From Elsinoe arachidis (lineage: Eukaryota > Ascomycota > Dothideomycetes > Myriangiales > Elsinoaceae), in contig JAAPAX010000001.1 in NCBI GenBank assembly GCA_013372555.1, positions 124,001-188,000 of the forward strand: a stretch of DNA of 64,000 bases, read 5' to 3'. Below are positions 33,327 through 44,630 of this stretch, piece after piece. A model generated the notes under the pieces. It was not told the origin of the DNA. It saw only the letters and a program-made list of their open reading frames with translations, and did not search any database. The translations under genes were made by a program, and so were the position numbers. Position 1 is the stretch's first letter. Each line of letters starts with the position of its first letter.

Positions 33327-34268
33327 CTAGTCCGTACCGACACCCCTCTTCTTGTCGGAGGGAGTCCTCTCGACGTCCTCCTTCATCTGAAGTTCCGACT
33401 TGTCGGCCTCAGCCTCATCATCCCTGTTCTCCGGCTTGCTGTCCTTCTTTGGGGCAACGACGTCACCTGGCTTGCCGTCCAGACTGACGTTCTTCTCGGT
33501 GATCAGGCCCTTGAGCCATTGGTTCTCCATCTCAAGTTGGCCGATCCTGGCTTCGAGGATCTGGACCTTTTCCGTCATTTCCTTTGCGGTCTTCTCGAGT
33601 GCTTGTTCGCGTTGCTTCTTCTTGACGCGGAAACGGGCGGAGGCGGCCGTGTTACGGCGGCGTTTGTCCTCCTCGGCGACATAGCGGGCTTGCTCCTCGA
33701 GTTCGACAGGGTTGGGAATGGTGCTGGTGACGCCGGCTTTGCGCTTCTCGCCAGTCTGGGGTGGGCGTTGTTGGACATCGAGTGCGGTAGCAAAGTGTGC
33801 TGGGGAGGGTACGGTTGGTTGGGATTGTTGGAGTTGGCCGGCGAAGGGAAGACCGTTTGGTGGGGACGGCGGCAGTGAGGTGCGACCAGGCAGTGTCGGG
33901 TTCTGGGGGAATTGGGAGAATTGACCCTGGAAGAATTGTGGTTCTACAAAAGAATATTAGTATCACGATGTGTCATGGTGGTGGATCGAGGGAGACTAAC
34001 GGTTCACGAAGCCTGGCTGCTCATTTGCGATACTGTGGGCGGGAGACGACGGCTGCTGACCGCTTCCAAATCGCATGCCATTCTGCATCTCTGAGACAGG
34101 CGCATTGAGGTCGAAATCGAAGAAATCGGCATTTGTAAAAGCATCGAGGTCGATTCCGCTGTCGAAGTTGCCAAAGTCGTCCTGCTGGTTCATTTCAGGC
34201 GTGATGCTGTTGAGACCGGCGATATAGGACGACACATTGGGTCCCCGACGATTATGGTACGAAGCCAT
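33327..34268 (-). CDS. bZIP transcription factor, MetR/CYS-3 type (sulfur metabolism regulator)
   Basis: Exons 34001-34268 and 33327-33943 (57-bp intron, GTTAGT donor) give 294 residues. The basic region reads EEDKRRRNTAASARFRVKKK and continues REQALEKTAKEM. NTAASARFR is the signature of the CYS-3/MetR/Zip1 subgroup, not of GCN4/CPC1 (NTLAARKSR) or AtfA. A leucine zipper of about four heptads follows (VQILEARIGQLEMENQWLKG), with the bZIP near residues 185-245. The N-terminus is acidic and Phe-rich (DAFTNADFFDFDLN), as in activation domains. The likely role, by family, is activation of sulfate and methionine genes. The ATG at 34268 is the only one in the open frame. A two-codon upstream frame (ATG ATT TGA, 34556-34548) lies in the possible leader. 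Confidence 0.9.
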
Positions 34269-36068
34269 ATCGTAGAGGTTGATCGAGAGGGTTGTGGGTG
34301 AGGACTGAGGACAATAGTTGGTGAAAGAGGTTGTTTCGTCACCTGTGATGCGACGAAGGCGGGAGGGCGTGGTGAGGGCTTTGTCAGCGATTGGGCGGGT
34401 AAAAAGTCTGCCGAGATCGATTTGGCCCTTTATTTCAATACGCAGTCGTGCAGTAGCCCCGCAGTCGTGTTCGATCGAGTTGACAATCAAGTCCTCGGTC
34501 GAGTTTTGATAATGATAGTGGTAGAGGGCAAGGTGAGGTTGAGCAGATCAAATCATGCGCGCGTGTGAGAAATGGTATTTCGTGTGGACACGCACCCAGG
34601 GGCCGTCCGTCCAACGGCGAAAGGGCTTGCGCAAGTTCCCAATGTGACACTGTGTGCGGGCAGTGGGTGAGGGCGAGGAGTCGCTCGCAAGTCTGCACTC
34701 CACCGAAAAAGCCCAAAGAGGGCACCCGGTACGCCCGACATTCCCGCCCATCCCACGCACAGGGAAAGTCAGGAAAGTCTCGCCCGTTGATCCCACGCTC
34801 GGCGCCGCCCTTTAGCCTCTACAAGGAGCGATCACAGTGATCACAGTGACCTGGGCGACCTGTGGCTGCATCCTCGCAATATATTACAAGCATAAACTCA
34901 AGACGACGAAGGGACATCTCCCACGCTCGTAAGGAGGGGTAGCATCCTTCTGCAACAGGGCATCGCATCGCAAACACAAAGCGCATCGTTGTCCTCTAGG
35001 TCAAAGGTGGTCTTGGTCAAAGCAAATTCTGCTTCTCCCGTCAGCCGCAGAAATGCCGGAAAGACTGGCGATTTAGAGTTGATGCTGTACCAGATTTGCA
35101 TCACCGTCCTCATATCCCGAGGTTCTTTTGGTGTGTGTTGCCATACTGGCGGTCAACAAGACGAACTCTTCGAGGGCAGCAACCAGAGATGATTGTCTCA
35201 CATTGTTCATCCGTCGTTGAGCTTTTCACATGCGACAAATTGCATGTCTGGGCATGTTCCTGCTTTCCTTGGTCGGATATCTTCGCCCTGGTTGCTCCTG
35301 CAGTGGGATGCAATGCAGCCTCTAAAATTGAGGACGGGAAATCAGGGTCCGTCGCAGCGAGTCAAGTCCTGTATTGTGATCAGGTTACTTTACCTACACA
35401 GTCACAAGATCACAAAGACCTCGAGCACGACGCCATGCAAAAGACGCCATTCACGCTGCTGCACGTCTTTCGTCTTCGCAGCGGTCCGGTTCCAGCCCTG
35501 AAGCATCTGACAATGTGCCCTGCAGATGAAGGGTGAGGCTGCCGAGGAATATGCATGGAAGCATTCGAGACTGGCCTGTGTCGCTGGTGACCTGCACGGT
35601 AGGTATCTACTTCTATTGTGAGGCTCAACACCACCAGCCGTCATTTCATCATCTCACTCTCGAGCATTGATATTTTCTTCATCTGTTGGGGATCACAGAC
35701 GGCTCCTTTCAGCAGCGGAAATAATACAGCGCCCAATGGCAGCGGGAAAAGCGCTGGGAGGAATGACGTGTTTCGATTCGTGGAATTTGACCAGCAGATT
35801 TGAGCCGCGCCGGCCAGAGAGGCGCCAGAAGTTCCGATGCATGTGAAACAGCCTTTTTACGACTACGAACTTCAAAGGTACAGTTCATACTACACTTTCC
35901 AGCTTCACCTAACCCTCTGGTTGACTTGTGTCATAAGTGCCATTCTTCCTGGGCATTTGGATCTGTTACAATGCCCTCGAGGCTCTCTTAATACCCCTCT
36001 TTCAGCTTTCCCTCAGCTTCCCCAGTTCTCGGCATACCTGGATCGACCGAGCATCATAGTCTAACAAC
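34269..36068. promoter_or_regulatory. Divergent intergenic region between the bZIP and GUT2 genes
   Basis: 1800 bp holding both promoters. GATCACAGT is repeated twice in tandem at 34830-34847. The last 150 bp before GUT2 are pyrimidine-rich. No gene was supported on either strand. Confidence 0.5.
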
Positions 36069-38299
36069 ATGGCCGCGCGGAGAGGATCAAGGCTTCTCAA
36101 GGGCCTGGGTTACACTGCCGGTGCCGGTGCTGTCACCGCCGGTGTCCTCTACATCTCCTACCGACCGCGCAACATTCCCGGATCAGAGAGCGCTGTCGTA
36201 GCTCCTCCAACAGTCGGCGAAGGTGGAATCTTCCGACCTCCCAACTTTCCAAAGGTCAAGAGCAGAGATGAACAAATAGCGGACCTCAAAGCTTCTGCTG
36301 CTGAGCATCTCAAGGGTGCTGCGAGCAAGCTCAAGTCGGCACTCGGCGGCCAGTCTGAGCCAGCAGATGCTGACGAGGGCGAGGAATACGACCTGCTGAT
36401 CATCGGAGGTGGTGCTACTGGAACAGGTGTCGCTCTTGACGCCGCGACACGAGGACTGAAGGTGGCCCTCGTAGAGCGTGACGATTTCGCGTCCGGCACG
36501 AGCAGTAAGAGCACAAAGTTGGTTCACGGAGGTGTCAGATATCTGGAAAAGGCCTTTTGGGAGCTCGATTACAGCCAGTATGCCCTGGTCAAGGAAGCTC
36601 TGCGCGAGAGAAGATACTTCCTGGATACTGCGCCTCATCTATCCTCCTGGCTTCCCATCATGATCCCGGTCAACAAATGGTGGCAGGCGCCGTACTTTTG
36701 GGCTGGCACAAAGGCTTACGATTTCCTTGCTGGATCCGAGAACATTGAATCTTCCTACTTCCTCACCCGCAGCAAAGCTCTCGATGCATTCCCCATGCTC
36801 AAGAAGGACAATCTTGTTGGTGCTCTCGTCTACTACGATGGTGCTCACAACGATTCCCGTATGAACATCTCGCTCGCCATGACTGCTGCGCTCTATGGAG
36901 CAACTGTCGTCAACCACCTCGAAGTTACAGGACTCACAAAGGACGCCAATGGACGCCTCAACGGAGCTGTGGTCAAGGATCTCGTCCCGGAAAAGAACGG
37001 TCAGAAGGCATCCGAGTTCAAGATCCGCGCAAAAGGTATAGTCAACGCTACAGGTCCCTTTTGTGATGCCGTCCGCAAGCTTGACGACCAGTCTGTTCCC
37101 GAAATCGTTGCTCCCTCTTCCGGCGTCCACATCATCCTCCCTGGCTACTACTCCCCTTCCAACATGGGTCTGATCGATCCCAAGACCTCGGATGGCCGCG
37201 TCATCTTCTTCCTTCCATGGCAAGGAAACACCATTGCCGGTACCACGGACGCCCCGTGCAACATCGCTCAAAACCCCATCGCCGGCGAAGAAGAAATCAA
37301 CTGGATCTTGTCCGAAGTGCAAAACTATCTCCAACCCGACATCACCGTCCGCCGAGGCGACGTCCTCGCCGCCTGGTCCGGCATCCGCCCTCTCGTCCGC
37401 GACCCCAAGAAAGCCAAATCCGAAGGTCTCGTCCGCAACCACCTCGTCACCACCTCCCCATCGGGCCTCCTCACCATCTCGGGCGGCAAATGGACCACCT
37501 ACCGCCAAATGGCCGAAGAAGCCGTCGACGAAGCCCTCGCCGAATTCAAACTCACCACCCACCCGCTCACCGCCCCCCCTCGCGTCTCCGGCACCTCCGT
37601 CATCGACGCCGACGCCCCCCTCGACGGCACCTGCCAAACCCACCAAGTCAAACTCGTCGGCGCCCACGGCTGGTCCAAAACCCTCTTCATCAACCTCATC
37701 CAGCACTTTGGCGTCGAGACCGACGTCGCCAAACACCTCTGCGAAGCCTACGGTGATCGCGCGTGGCAAGTCGCTGCCCTTTGCGCGCCCACGGAGTCCC
37801 GCTTTCCTATCCGCGGGAAACGCATCTCTGCTCTTTACCCTTTCGTCGATGGCGAGGTGCGCTACGCCGTGCGTCACGAGTACGCGCAGTCGGCGACGGA
37901 TGTGCTGGCGCGCCGCACGCGATTGGCATTCCTCAACGCGCAGGCGGCGTTGGAGGCGTTGCCTGGCGTTATCGATTTGATGGCCGAGGAATTGAAGTGG
38001 AATTCTGCGCGCAAGGAGCATGAGTGGAAGAATGGCGTCAAGTTTTTGGGAAGTATGGGGTTGCCCAAGGGCAAGCTGGGACTGAGCAGGAAGGACGTGG
38101 AGAGTGGCAAGGTGGGCAAGTATGAGGATGAGGAGTTTGGGTTGTATGCTAGGCATGGTGAGTGATTCGCTTAGGACGATGGGGGGAGGGCAAGTGCTGA
38201 CGAGATACAGATAAGCCGCAGGAGACACTGGAGAGTGATAGCAAGTTCCCCAAGGGGACGAATCCGACGATCGGGGTGGATTCGCCGGCGAACAAGTAA
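36069..38299 (+). CDS. GUT2: Mitochondrial FAD-dependent glycerol-3-phosphate dehydrogenase
   Basis: Exons 36069-38157 and 38211-38299 (53-bp intron) give 725 residues. It oxidises glycerol-3-phosphate to dihydroxyacetone phosphate on the outer face of the mitochondrial inner membrane and passes electrons to ubiquinone. The N-terminus MAARRGSRLLKGLG plus a helix at AGAGAVTAGVLYISY is a targeting and anchor segment. The FAD fold starts YDLLIIGGGATGTGVALDAA and continues ERDDFASGTSSKSTKLVHGG and VRYLEKA. Later blocks are GIVNATGPFCDAVR, FLPWQGNTIAGTTDAP, AAWSGIRPLVRDP and ISGGKWTTYRQMAEEAVDE. The last exon encodes a short hydrophilic tail. It is longer than yeast Gut2 (649 residues), mainly by the N-terminal linker. 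C-ending codons dominate 37260-37760, G-ending codons after 37850. Confidence 0.96.
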
Positions 38300-38582
38300 G
38301 AGGTTGACTGGCATGGAGGAGGTGGGTGGGTATGCATATTTGGTACAATTGGGGTGAATATGGGATACAACAACTGGTCAGTGGAAGGACGGATCAAAAC
38401 GTATCAAGAGCGATCTCGACCTAGGCAATCGGTTGAATATAATTTCTGGGTCTCTACTGCTGTAGCTGCGGCATTGATGCTTGAGCAGCACCACGTCCTT
38501 CCCGTGACAATTTGTTCTGTCGCTAGTCAATCATTACAGCAGCCTCCATTCCCCCTCAAGTTTTTGATATCAAATTCTTGCA

Positions 38583-41500
38583 TCAAACATCCAGACTCTC
38601 CCTAAACCTCAACACCGCATTACCCTCCAACATGCCATCCACCGCCTCCGGTATCCCGTGAAAGCTGCTCGCTGGCGCCTTTGGCCTTGCATCCGTCCCG
38701 CTCACGTCTGTAATCAACACCAATCCAGCAACCTTGATCGCTTCGCTCAAAGCCGGCACGAGAGCGAGCAATCTGGCAGAGCACACTAGTCCCATGAAGT
38801 TGTTCCCTTGGGCAACGCGCACGGCTTCCTTGACGGACATGGCGGCGCGACCCTCGCTGTGGATATGGGAGAGATTGCTACTGCGTGTGCTGGGGGACGG
38901 CGAAACGCCGAGATCGTTGCAGAGGAGGACAGGGTCTGGGAGATGTCAGCTATCGATCGTCAAAGACCATGATTAGGGGCGTACAATTTGGCTGCTTCCA
39001 GTTGAGGCCAATACAGACGTCCGGGTTGTAGGATGAGAAGACCACGCCTCGCACTAGTCCTTCGTTGGCTTCTCGCATTTGGGAGGCATGCTCGAACACT
39101 ACCGCAAGAATGCTGTCGATGACTGAGTTCATGTTGTTTGTGGGACCGAGGTTGAAGGAGTCTTCTTGAGCGCGAGACGGATAGATGACATGTATGTCGA
39201 GGTGAATTTCTGGAGGAAGCAGGTTGACTACTTCTCTGAGAGGTGCACAAGATGTGGCCAAAGCGTGTGCCAAAGGCTTCGGGTCATGTGGGTAGGTGGA
39301 GATGGCTTGAGCGATTAGTTGAGAGATTGGTGGCTGTCTCGATGCAGCTGTGACTGCACTGAGTTGCTCAAAGGTCAGGCGAGGGATCAGATCGTTGAAG
39401 ATGCCAAACTGTGAAAGATTTGACGAGACGGCCCAGCGAGGGAAGAGGACTGGGATGCCGTCTCGTGTGGTCTGCACAAACACTCGGATGTAGTCGCCCG
39501 AGAGCGAGGAACCGGTGATCAAGGCGCTGGGCTGCGCACTGATCTGGCTGGTAGCCTTCCAGTATGTAGCAAATTGTGATACTTCCATCGGCACGCCTCT
39601 GAAGGGTGTCACCACCTGATATCTGAATGTCATTCGTCCGATCGCCCTTAGCCGTGGGTCGAAGAGCTCCAAATGCCAGGTTCCAGAGCTGCTACTTCTA
39701 CTTGTGAAGACTCGTGATGATGCCGCTGCTCGAGCGATAACGCGACTCCCAAATGTCGGGTAGATGTCGAAATCTATCGAGAATGTTTCAAGATTCTCCA
39801 TCTGGAAGGAGATGTTCTTGTGCTCGTCTTGTATGGGGAGAGCAATATTACGAGGAATCAGATCTGATGACTTGGAGGATATCGTTAGTCTTGCTGCAGG
39901 GTATCTGTTGTCACCATAGAATTCGATCGCGTTCGACCCTTGTGTCTCAAAGCTGATGACGATATACGTCTTGGTCGTATCAAGAAAATTGTGGCCATAT
40001 CTGCGGAGAGGAATGATTGGAGGTGGTAGTGAAAGATCTGGTATCGACTCTGGCTCACCCCTGACTGGGAAAGGAGTCGCCGCTATAATCGTTGGTGGCT
40101 GGACCGCAGCGATCGATGGCGATGTTCGCGAAAGGAGTCTGTTTTGTGTTGCGACCTCGAGAAGTTTGAGGCAATCAAGATGGCCCTCCCAGGCTGCGTA
40201 ATACATGGCTGGAAGGCCTTTCTCATCGAGCTCATCTGCATTCGCACCAGATTCAAGCAGAGTTTGAACACACTGCAAATGGCCTTCGCTTGCAGCGTGG
40301 AACAGTGGTGTCCACTGGTACAGCTTATCCGGTTGATCAAGATCTGCGCCATAGTTCTTGAGCATCAGCAAGATCTTTGGACTTCTTCCTGAGCGAGGCA
40401 CCAGATGTTGTGGATACAGCCCTTCCGCGTCTGGTAATATCTTGGGATTTGACTGCAGTAGCAGGTCCACAATTGAAGCTGAGCCATGCTGACAGGCCAG
40501 ATTCAATGGTATGTGATCGGTCTCGCTGATTGGATCTATACGCGCCCCTAGGGAAAGTAGTGCTCGTACGACTTCAAAATGTGATTGCACGATGCCATGT
40601 ATGACTGGTGTGAAGTTGTCCAAATCCAGATAGTCCACTAAGCGAACTTGGTTGAGATTGTGATTTGATGCGTTGTTGCCTGCTGATGAATCTTGTTGTG
40701 GCCGATCAGCTGCAATCAGAGCTTCGATGGTGGCGACATGTCCCCGCATACACGCGTAGTGAAGCGGAATTCGGCCATAGACATCTATTGTTCTAACGTC
40801 CGCACCATTTTGCAATGCTAGCGGCAGAGTATCCTGACGACCAGATATCGCCAGCTCGTGTAGGCAAGTTCGTTCATTGATGTCGTCGGCAAAGTTGATG
40901 TCCACGGTGCCGCTATTCAACAGTGCCTGCTGAGCAGGAACAGGGGCCTGGTTGATTGTGTTGAGGAAGAGTCGGCTGATGCGCACTCGACCGTGGTGGT
41001 TTGCGGAAATTCTGTTGACCCAATCAATGACCAAGGAGACATTGTTGGCGATGAAGGCTGTCTGTATTTGGCTGTCAATATCGCTCTCGTCTTGATCGCC
41101 AGGTCGTAGTTGTGGCGTCTGCTCGGCACTGGTCGTTCGAAACTCGAGATTCTCTCCTTCTGCCCATGCAGCGAGCTCAAGTAGACTCGTGGTTGCTTGG
41201 TCGGAAAGATCGCTGATGACATCTCTGTTGAAGCAGGGCTGGACTTCGACAGCTCTTGACAGATACAGCTCTTTCGTACGAGACTTTCGAGATCAGATTA
41301 TGCGTAAACTTCGCAGAATTCGACATACCTTCGACGTCTTATCCCACTGCTTCAGGTTAGCACAATAGACCTCAACTGGACCGACAAGCGCTGCTTACCT
41401 TCTTCAGAATTTTTGAGAAGGCTGTCTGGTTGACTTCCACGAATTGCTGCAATCTTTAGCGTCATGCTGCGCAAGTTGGTGGAATTCCCTACTTGAAGCT

Positions 41501-42124
41501 TATCAAGATCACTGTTGAACAATCGGAAGCCCTCATCCAGGGTACGATAGACCGAGGAAAGCTTTGACGCAGACGGAGCTCTTTGCTGCAAAGCTCGTTT
41601 TCGATCAAGTAACGTACGCAGTCGTAATTTCAACTTTGAGGCATCAGCGCTGACCGAACACATTGAGACGCATCGACAGACCTCTGCTTCCTTCTGCAAA
41701 TAGAAGGTGTTGACCTTTTCGAGCTCTCGTTCCTACAACATCAGCGCTATGTTCCCGTGGCCGAGAGGTGTTGCATACCAGTCGGAAGAAGAAGGTCGCC
41801 TTGTTCGCCTGTAGTGAAGCTTTCGAGTCGAGAGGCTCATCGCCGCCAAGCCCTCCTGGAGCTTGCGCATGGATGATCGGGGTAGCGCTGAGCTTTTTGA
41901 TGAGCTAAGAATTGTCAGGTCATAATCTGCTTCATAGTCCAGAGTGTTGATACCTTCTTCAGAGCCTTGTAGTCGACGAAGCTGGCTGCATATTCTGGGA
42001 TGTCCAATTGCCGCTTCTGGATGTGCTTGCCGAATTTCCTGAGGGAAGGAGGTATTAGAACCAGTGGGAAGGTGGTAGCTACCACGCGGATTGAGTGACC
42101 GGAGCAAAGGAGCAACACTCACAT
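38583..42124 (-). CDS. PHO81: NUC-2/PHO81-type phosphate sensor: SPX, ankyrin repeats, GDPD-like domain (nine exons)
   Basis: Exons 42123-42124, 41954-42038, 41779-41904, 41682-41732, 41493-41633, 41399-41446, 41329-41346, 38985-41283 and 38583-38935 total 3123 nt, or 1040 residues. The protein inhibits the Pho80-Pho85 (PREG/PGOV) kinase when phosphate is scarce. The SPX domain starts MKFGKHIQKRQLDIPEYAAS and runs through VDYKALKKLIKKLSATPI, QKEAELKLRLRTLLDRKR, QFVEVNQTAFSKILKKWDKT and ELYLSRAVEVQPCFNRDVIS. Ankyrin repeats span about 280-530 (CLHELAISGRQDTLPLALQN, RIPLHYACMRGHVATIEAL). A degenerate GDPD-like domain covers about 750-1040 (VFVQTTRDGIPVLFPRWAV, then NWKQPNYPVLLCNDLGV). Introns are 45-84 bp. 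The ATG is split: AT at 42124-42123, G at 42038. Confidence 0.93.
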
Positions 42125-42795
42125 GGCTACGGGAGGCAGAGACGGATATCTGAGACCGTGACTTCCAGCTGAAGACCTTGAGGCGTGAGGAGGGGCAAAC
42201 GGGTCTACTCAATCAACATTCGCTGTCTCTTCAGGTCGAAGGATCCGGGTCATCCATGATTTTTGATCAATCGCGCATTTTGATAGCTTCGGTCTGTATC
42301 GGCCTTGTCGTCGAATCCAGGGGTAGCTGTATGAAGCTTCGTCAATGGCGAACAGAGAATGAAGTTGCAAAGACTGTCGAGTCGCGAAACAAAGACTATC
42401 GATAAGCCCCGCTATGAGCTCAGGCGTCTGCAAAGAAGGCTTCCCACGCTGCAAGTAATCAATTTCACGTCGATCCAGGCGCAATACGACTTCTTCTTGG
42501 ATGCTGAAGAGCAATGCTTCTCCGACAGCCAATCAAGTCAGCACGTTCTTTGCGATCCCGTGACGGCTCGGCTACTGCCGACATGACTTGCATCACGGCT
42601 CTGACATCCCACCCTCGAGTCGTGCTCGAATCCTCGCGGAATTGTCGCCGCTGCATCTCCAATCCCGCCTCTCAACTTCAACCCCAAAACCGTTCTTGGA
42701 TGACAAAGCTGTGGTGCAGTATTTCAAGTGGTGTTTCGAACATTTTCTGAGTAAGTCTACCAACAGGCAATAAAAAGTGATAACTTGCTGGCTTC
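42125..42795. promoter_or_regulatory. Divergent intergenic region between NUC-2 and the dioxygenase gene
   Basis: 671 bp. A CACGTT element, the weaker Pho4/NUC-1 type E-box, lies at 42542-42547, about 420 bp upstream of the NUC-2 start. Feedback by NUC-1 is only a suggestion. A 107-codon minus-strand frame at 42209-42532 lacks an ATG and family similarity and is probably leader. Confidence 0.45.
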
Positions 42796-44004
42796 ATGCC
42801 CCTCCTGCGCACTCCCTATACATTCATACTTCCTATTCTGGTCGCAATCATTCTCGCTGCTGTGTCTCCTTCTTTCCGCTCCGCCACCAGTCCCTGGCTC
42901 AGTAGGAGTACTCCAACAATAAGGGAATTGCATAGGCCCTTGGACACGTCGAGACCGACCATGGCACGCACTCCTGTTTACTTCCTCAGTCATGGCGGAC
43001 CTAACATCATGTACGACACCGAGCATCCTGCGTACAAAAAGCTTCAAGAAATTGGCAAAGAGATCACTGAAAAGGTCCGACCGAAGGCGATCGTAGTATT
43101 CTCAGCACACTGGCAGGCGGAGCCAAACACCGTGGAGGTGAACACCGCTGAGATGAACCCTTTGATCTACGAGTGAGTGTAGTTGAGTTGAGCTCATCGC
43201 AAATTGCTTACACCTTGTACAGCTACTACGGCTTCCCGTCTCACTACTACGAGCACAAGTTCCCGAATGTGGGAAACAAAGCTTTAGCTGAGACAGTCCT
43301 TCAGCGTCTTCGCAGCGCAGGTATCAATGCACAAGGCGTCAAGCGAGGTCTTGACCATGGCGTATTTGCACCCTTCACAGTAGCGTTCAACCCAGAAACA
43401 AACCCTCTGAACATCCCGATTGTCCAAGCAAGTCTCTTCGATAGTGACGATCCAGATCAGCACTACAAGCTCGGCCAAGCAGTCGAGAGTTTGAGAGATG
43501 AGGGCGTCCAGATAATCGCTAGCGGGATGGCTGTCCATAATCTACGAGACATGTTCGCGGCGATGAGTAGACCGACACCGATGCCGTACACTTTGTCCTT
43601 TGACAAAGCCATGCAAGAAGCTGTTGAGCAAAAGGTAATGACGCCCTGCTTAAAAGATGTGAGCATGAACGCTAATAATCACCCAGCCTGAGGATCGACA
43701 AATAGCTCTTGCGGAACTTCTGAAGAGGCCAGATGCAAGACGAGCTCATCCGTCTTTCGAGCATCTCCTACCTATTCACATTGCCGCCGGTGCTGCTGGA
43801 AAGGATGCAGGCAAGCAATTCTGGACTTTGCCGCAGGGTAGCATGAGCTGGACACAGTATCGCTTCGGTGAGATCCAAGCCTCTTGGATGTTCGTGGGCA
43901 TTATTGTGTTCTCGCATCAATGCATTTGTCGTCGGGTATCTGTACATAGCGAGTCCCTTTTAGTCTCTTTTACATGTTCATCCTTGCGTGCGTCCTCCAT
44001 CTAG
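42796..44004 (+). CDS. LigB-type extradiol dioxygenase (DODA family) with N-terminal hydrophobic segment
   Basis: Exons 42796-43172, 43223-43634 and 43687-44004 give 368 residues. Class III extradiol enzymes use Fe(II) or Zn held by histidines to open catechol rings such as DOPA. Metal and active-site histidines lie in VYFLSHGGPNIMYD, VVFSAHWQAEP, LDHGVFAPFTVAF and SGMAVHNLRDMF. Residues 1-55 contain a hydrophobic helix (TFILPILVAIILAAVSPSF), so the protein may be membrane-anchored or secreted. MARTPVYF at 42961 is an alternative start without it. The 3' end is uncertain: after SMSWTQYRFG the frame runs 45 more codons to 44004, or a GTGAGA donor at 43868 and AG at 43948-43949 would end it at 43963. 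I saw no branch site for that intron. Confidence 0.82.
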
Positions 44005-44387
44005 CTTTGTGATGTCGCCAGTGCTGTGACCTTGCTTTCGATCGCCTTGTCGTCCAACCCTGCTAAGCTCTCCACTCGTTCCTTGCCAAACTCTGCAGTC
44101 TCGTCAGGTCCATGTGGTCGATCTCCAGCCGTGTTGCTCACCATATCGCGCCCAAACCTTGGGCTCAATCCCTTGTGCTTCCCGGATCAAGATCGGTGTC
44201 GAAGGATTGTGTTTCTTCATCGTAGGATATGCGCGAACGAGGAATGACCTATATACCTGTCAGTCCCGCCCCTTCGAGCTCATTCCCTTTGGACCAACCT
44301 GACAGCCTGACTCTGCTGTGACGTCTGGCAGTGATGAAACCGAAGCTCCTTGAGCGCCTTTGCAAAGGCGTACTTTCCCGACGACAT
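44001..44387 (-). CDS. NADH:ubiquinone oxidoreductase (complex I) B8 subunit, NDUFA2 type
   Basis: Exons 44299-44387, 44142-44248 and 44001-44092 (introns of 50 and 49 bp) give 95 residues, the normal size. It is an accessory matrix-arm subunit of complex I with a thioredoxin-like L51/S25/CI-B8 fold. The N-terminus reads MSSGKYAFAKALKELRFHHC, then TSQQSQAV. Exon 2 gives FLVRAYPTMKKHNPSTPILI and REAQGIEPKVWARY. Exon 3 gives EFGKERVESLAGLDDKAI and ends with ALATSQS. RAYPTMKKHNP and REAQG are the family signature. No exon exceeds 36 codons. Its stop codon shares the CTAG at 44001-44004 with the possible stop of the convergent dioxygenase gene. Confidence 0.92.
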
Positions 44388-44630
44388 TGCTGCCTCTCAA
44401 TTCGTATTCGAGTAATTGACTGTGTGTATATCAAAGACAAGAAGTCCTCCAAACGCCCACCCGACTTCAGTCTTGGCACCCACCCGAATCGCAGGCCGGA
44501 CATAGCTTCTTCCCCGCACGAGGAACAACTTCAACCTCGACTCACCACAACTTTCAATCCCCAACATCACCACCCTCTCCACTCCCGGATCAATTCCTTC
44601 CCCACGGCACAACTCACCGGAGCATCAACA
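44388..44630. promoter_or_regulatory. Bidirectional promoter between NDUFA2 and MPC2
   Basis: Only 243 bp separate the ATG codons of two nuclear genes for mitochondrial inner-membrane proteins, so the promoter is almost certainly shared. The half next to MPC2 is rich in C and A, as in fungal leaders. No specific site recognised. Confidence 0.65.

Noticed and set aside
37192..37980. 262-codon plus-strand frame rich in Ser and Pro
   Set aside because: Out-of-frame reading of the C-rich part of GUT2.
36639..38348. 569-codon minus-strand reading frame
   Set aside because: Antisense shadow of GUT2 with the same cause. Its composition is low-complexity and it has no recognisable domain.
41352..41492. 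Frame continuing from NUC-2 exon 5 without splicing
   Set aside because: Unspliced reading gives a non-conserved peptide. Splicing 41447-41492 restores the conserved QFVEVNQTAFSKILKK.
42209..42532. 107-codon minus-strand frame upstream of NUC-2
   Set aside because: It has no ATG and no similarity and ends before the split start. It is most likely leader or promoter.
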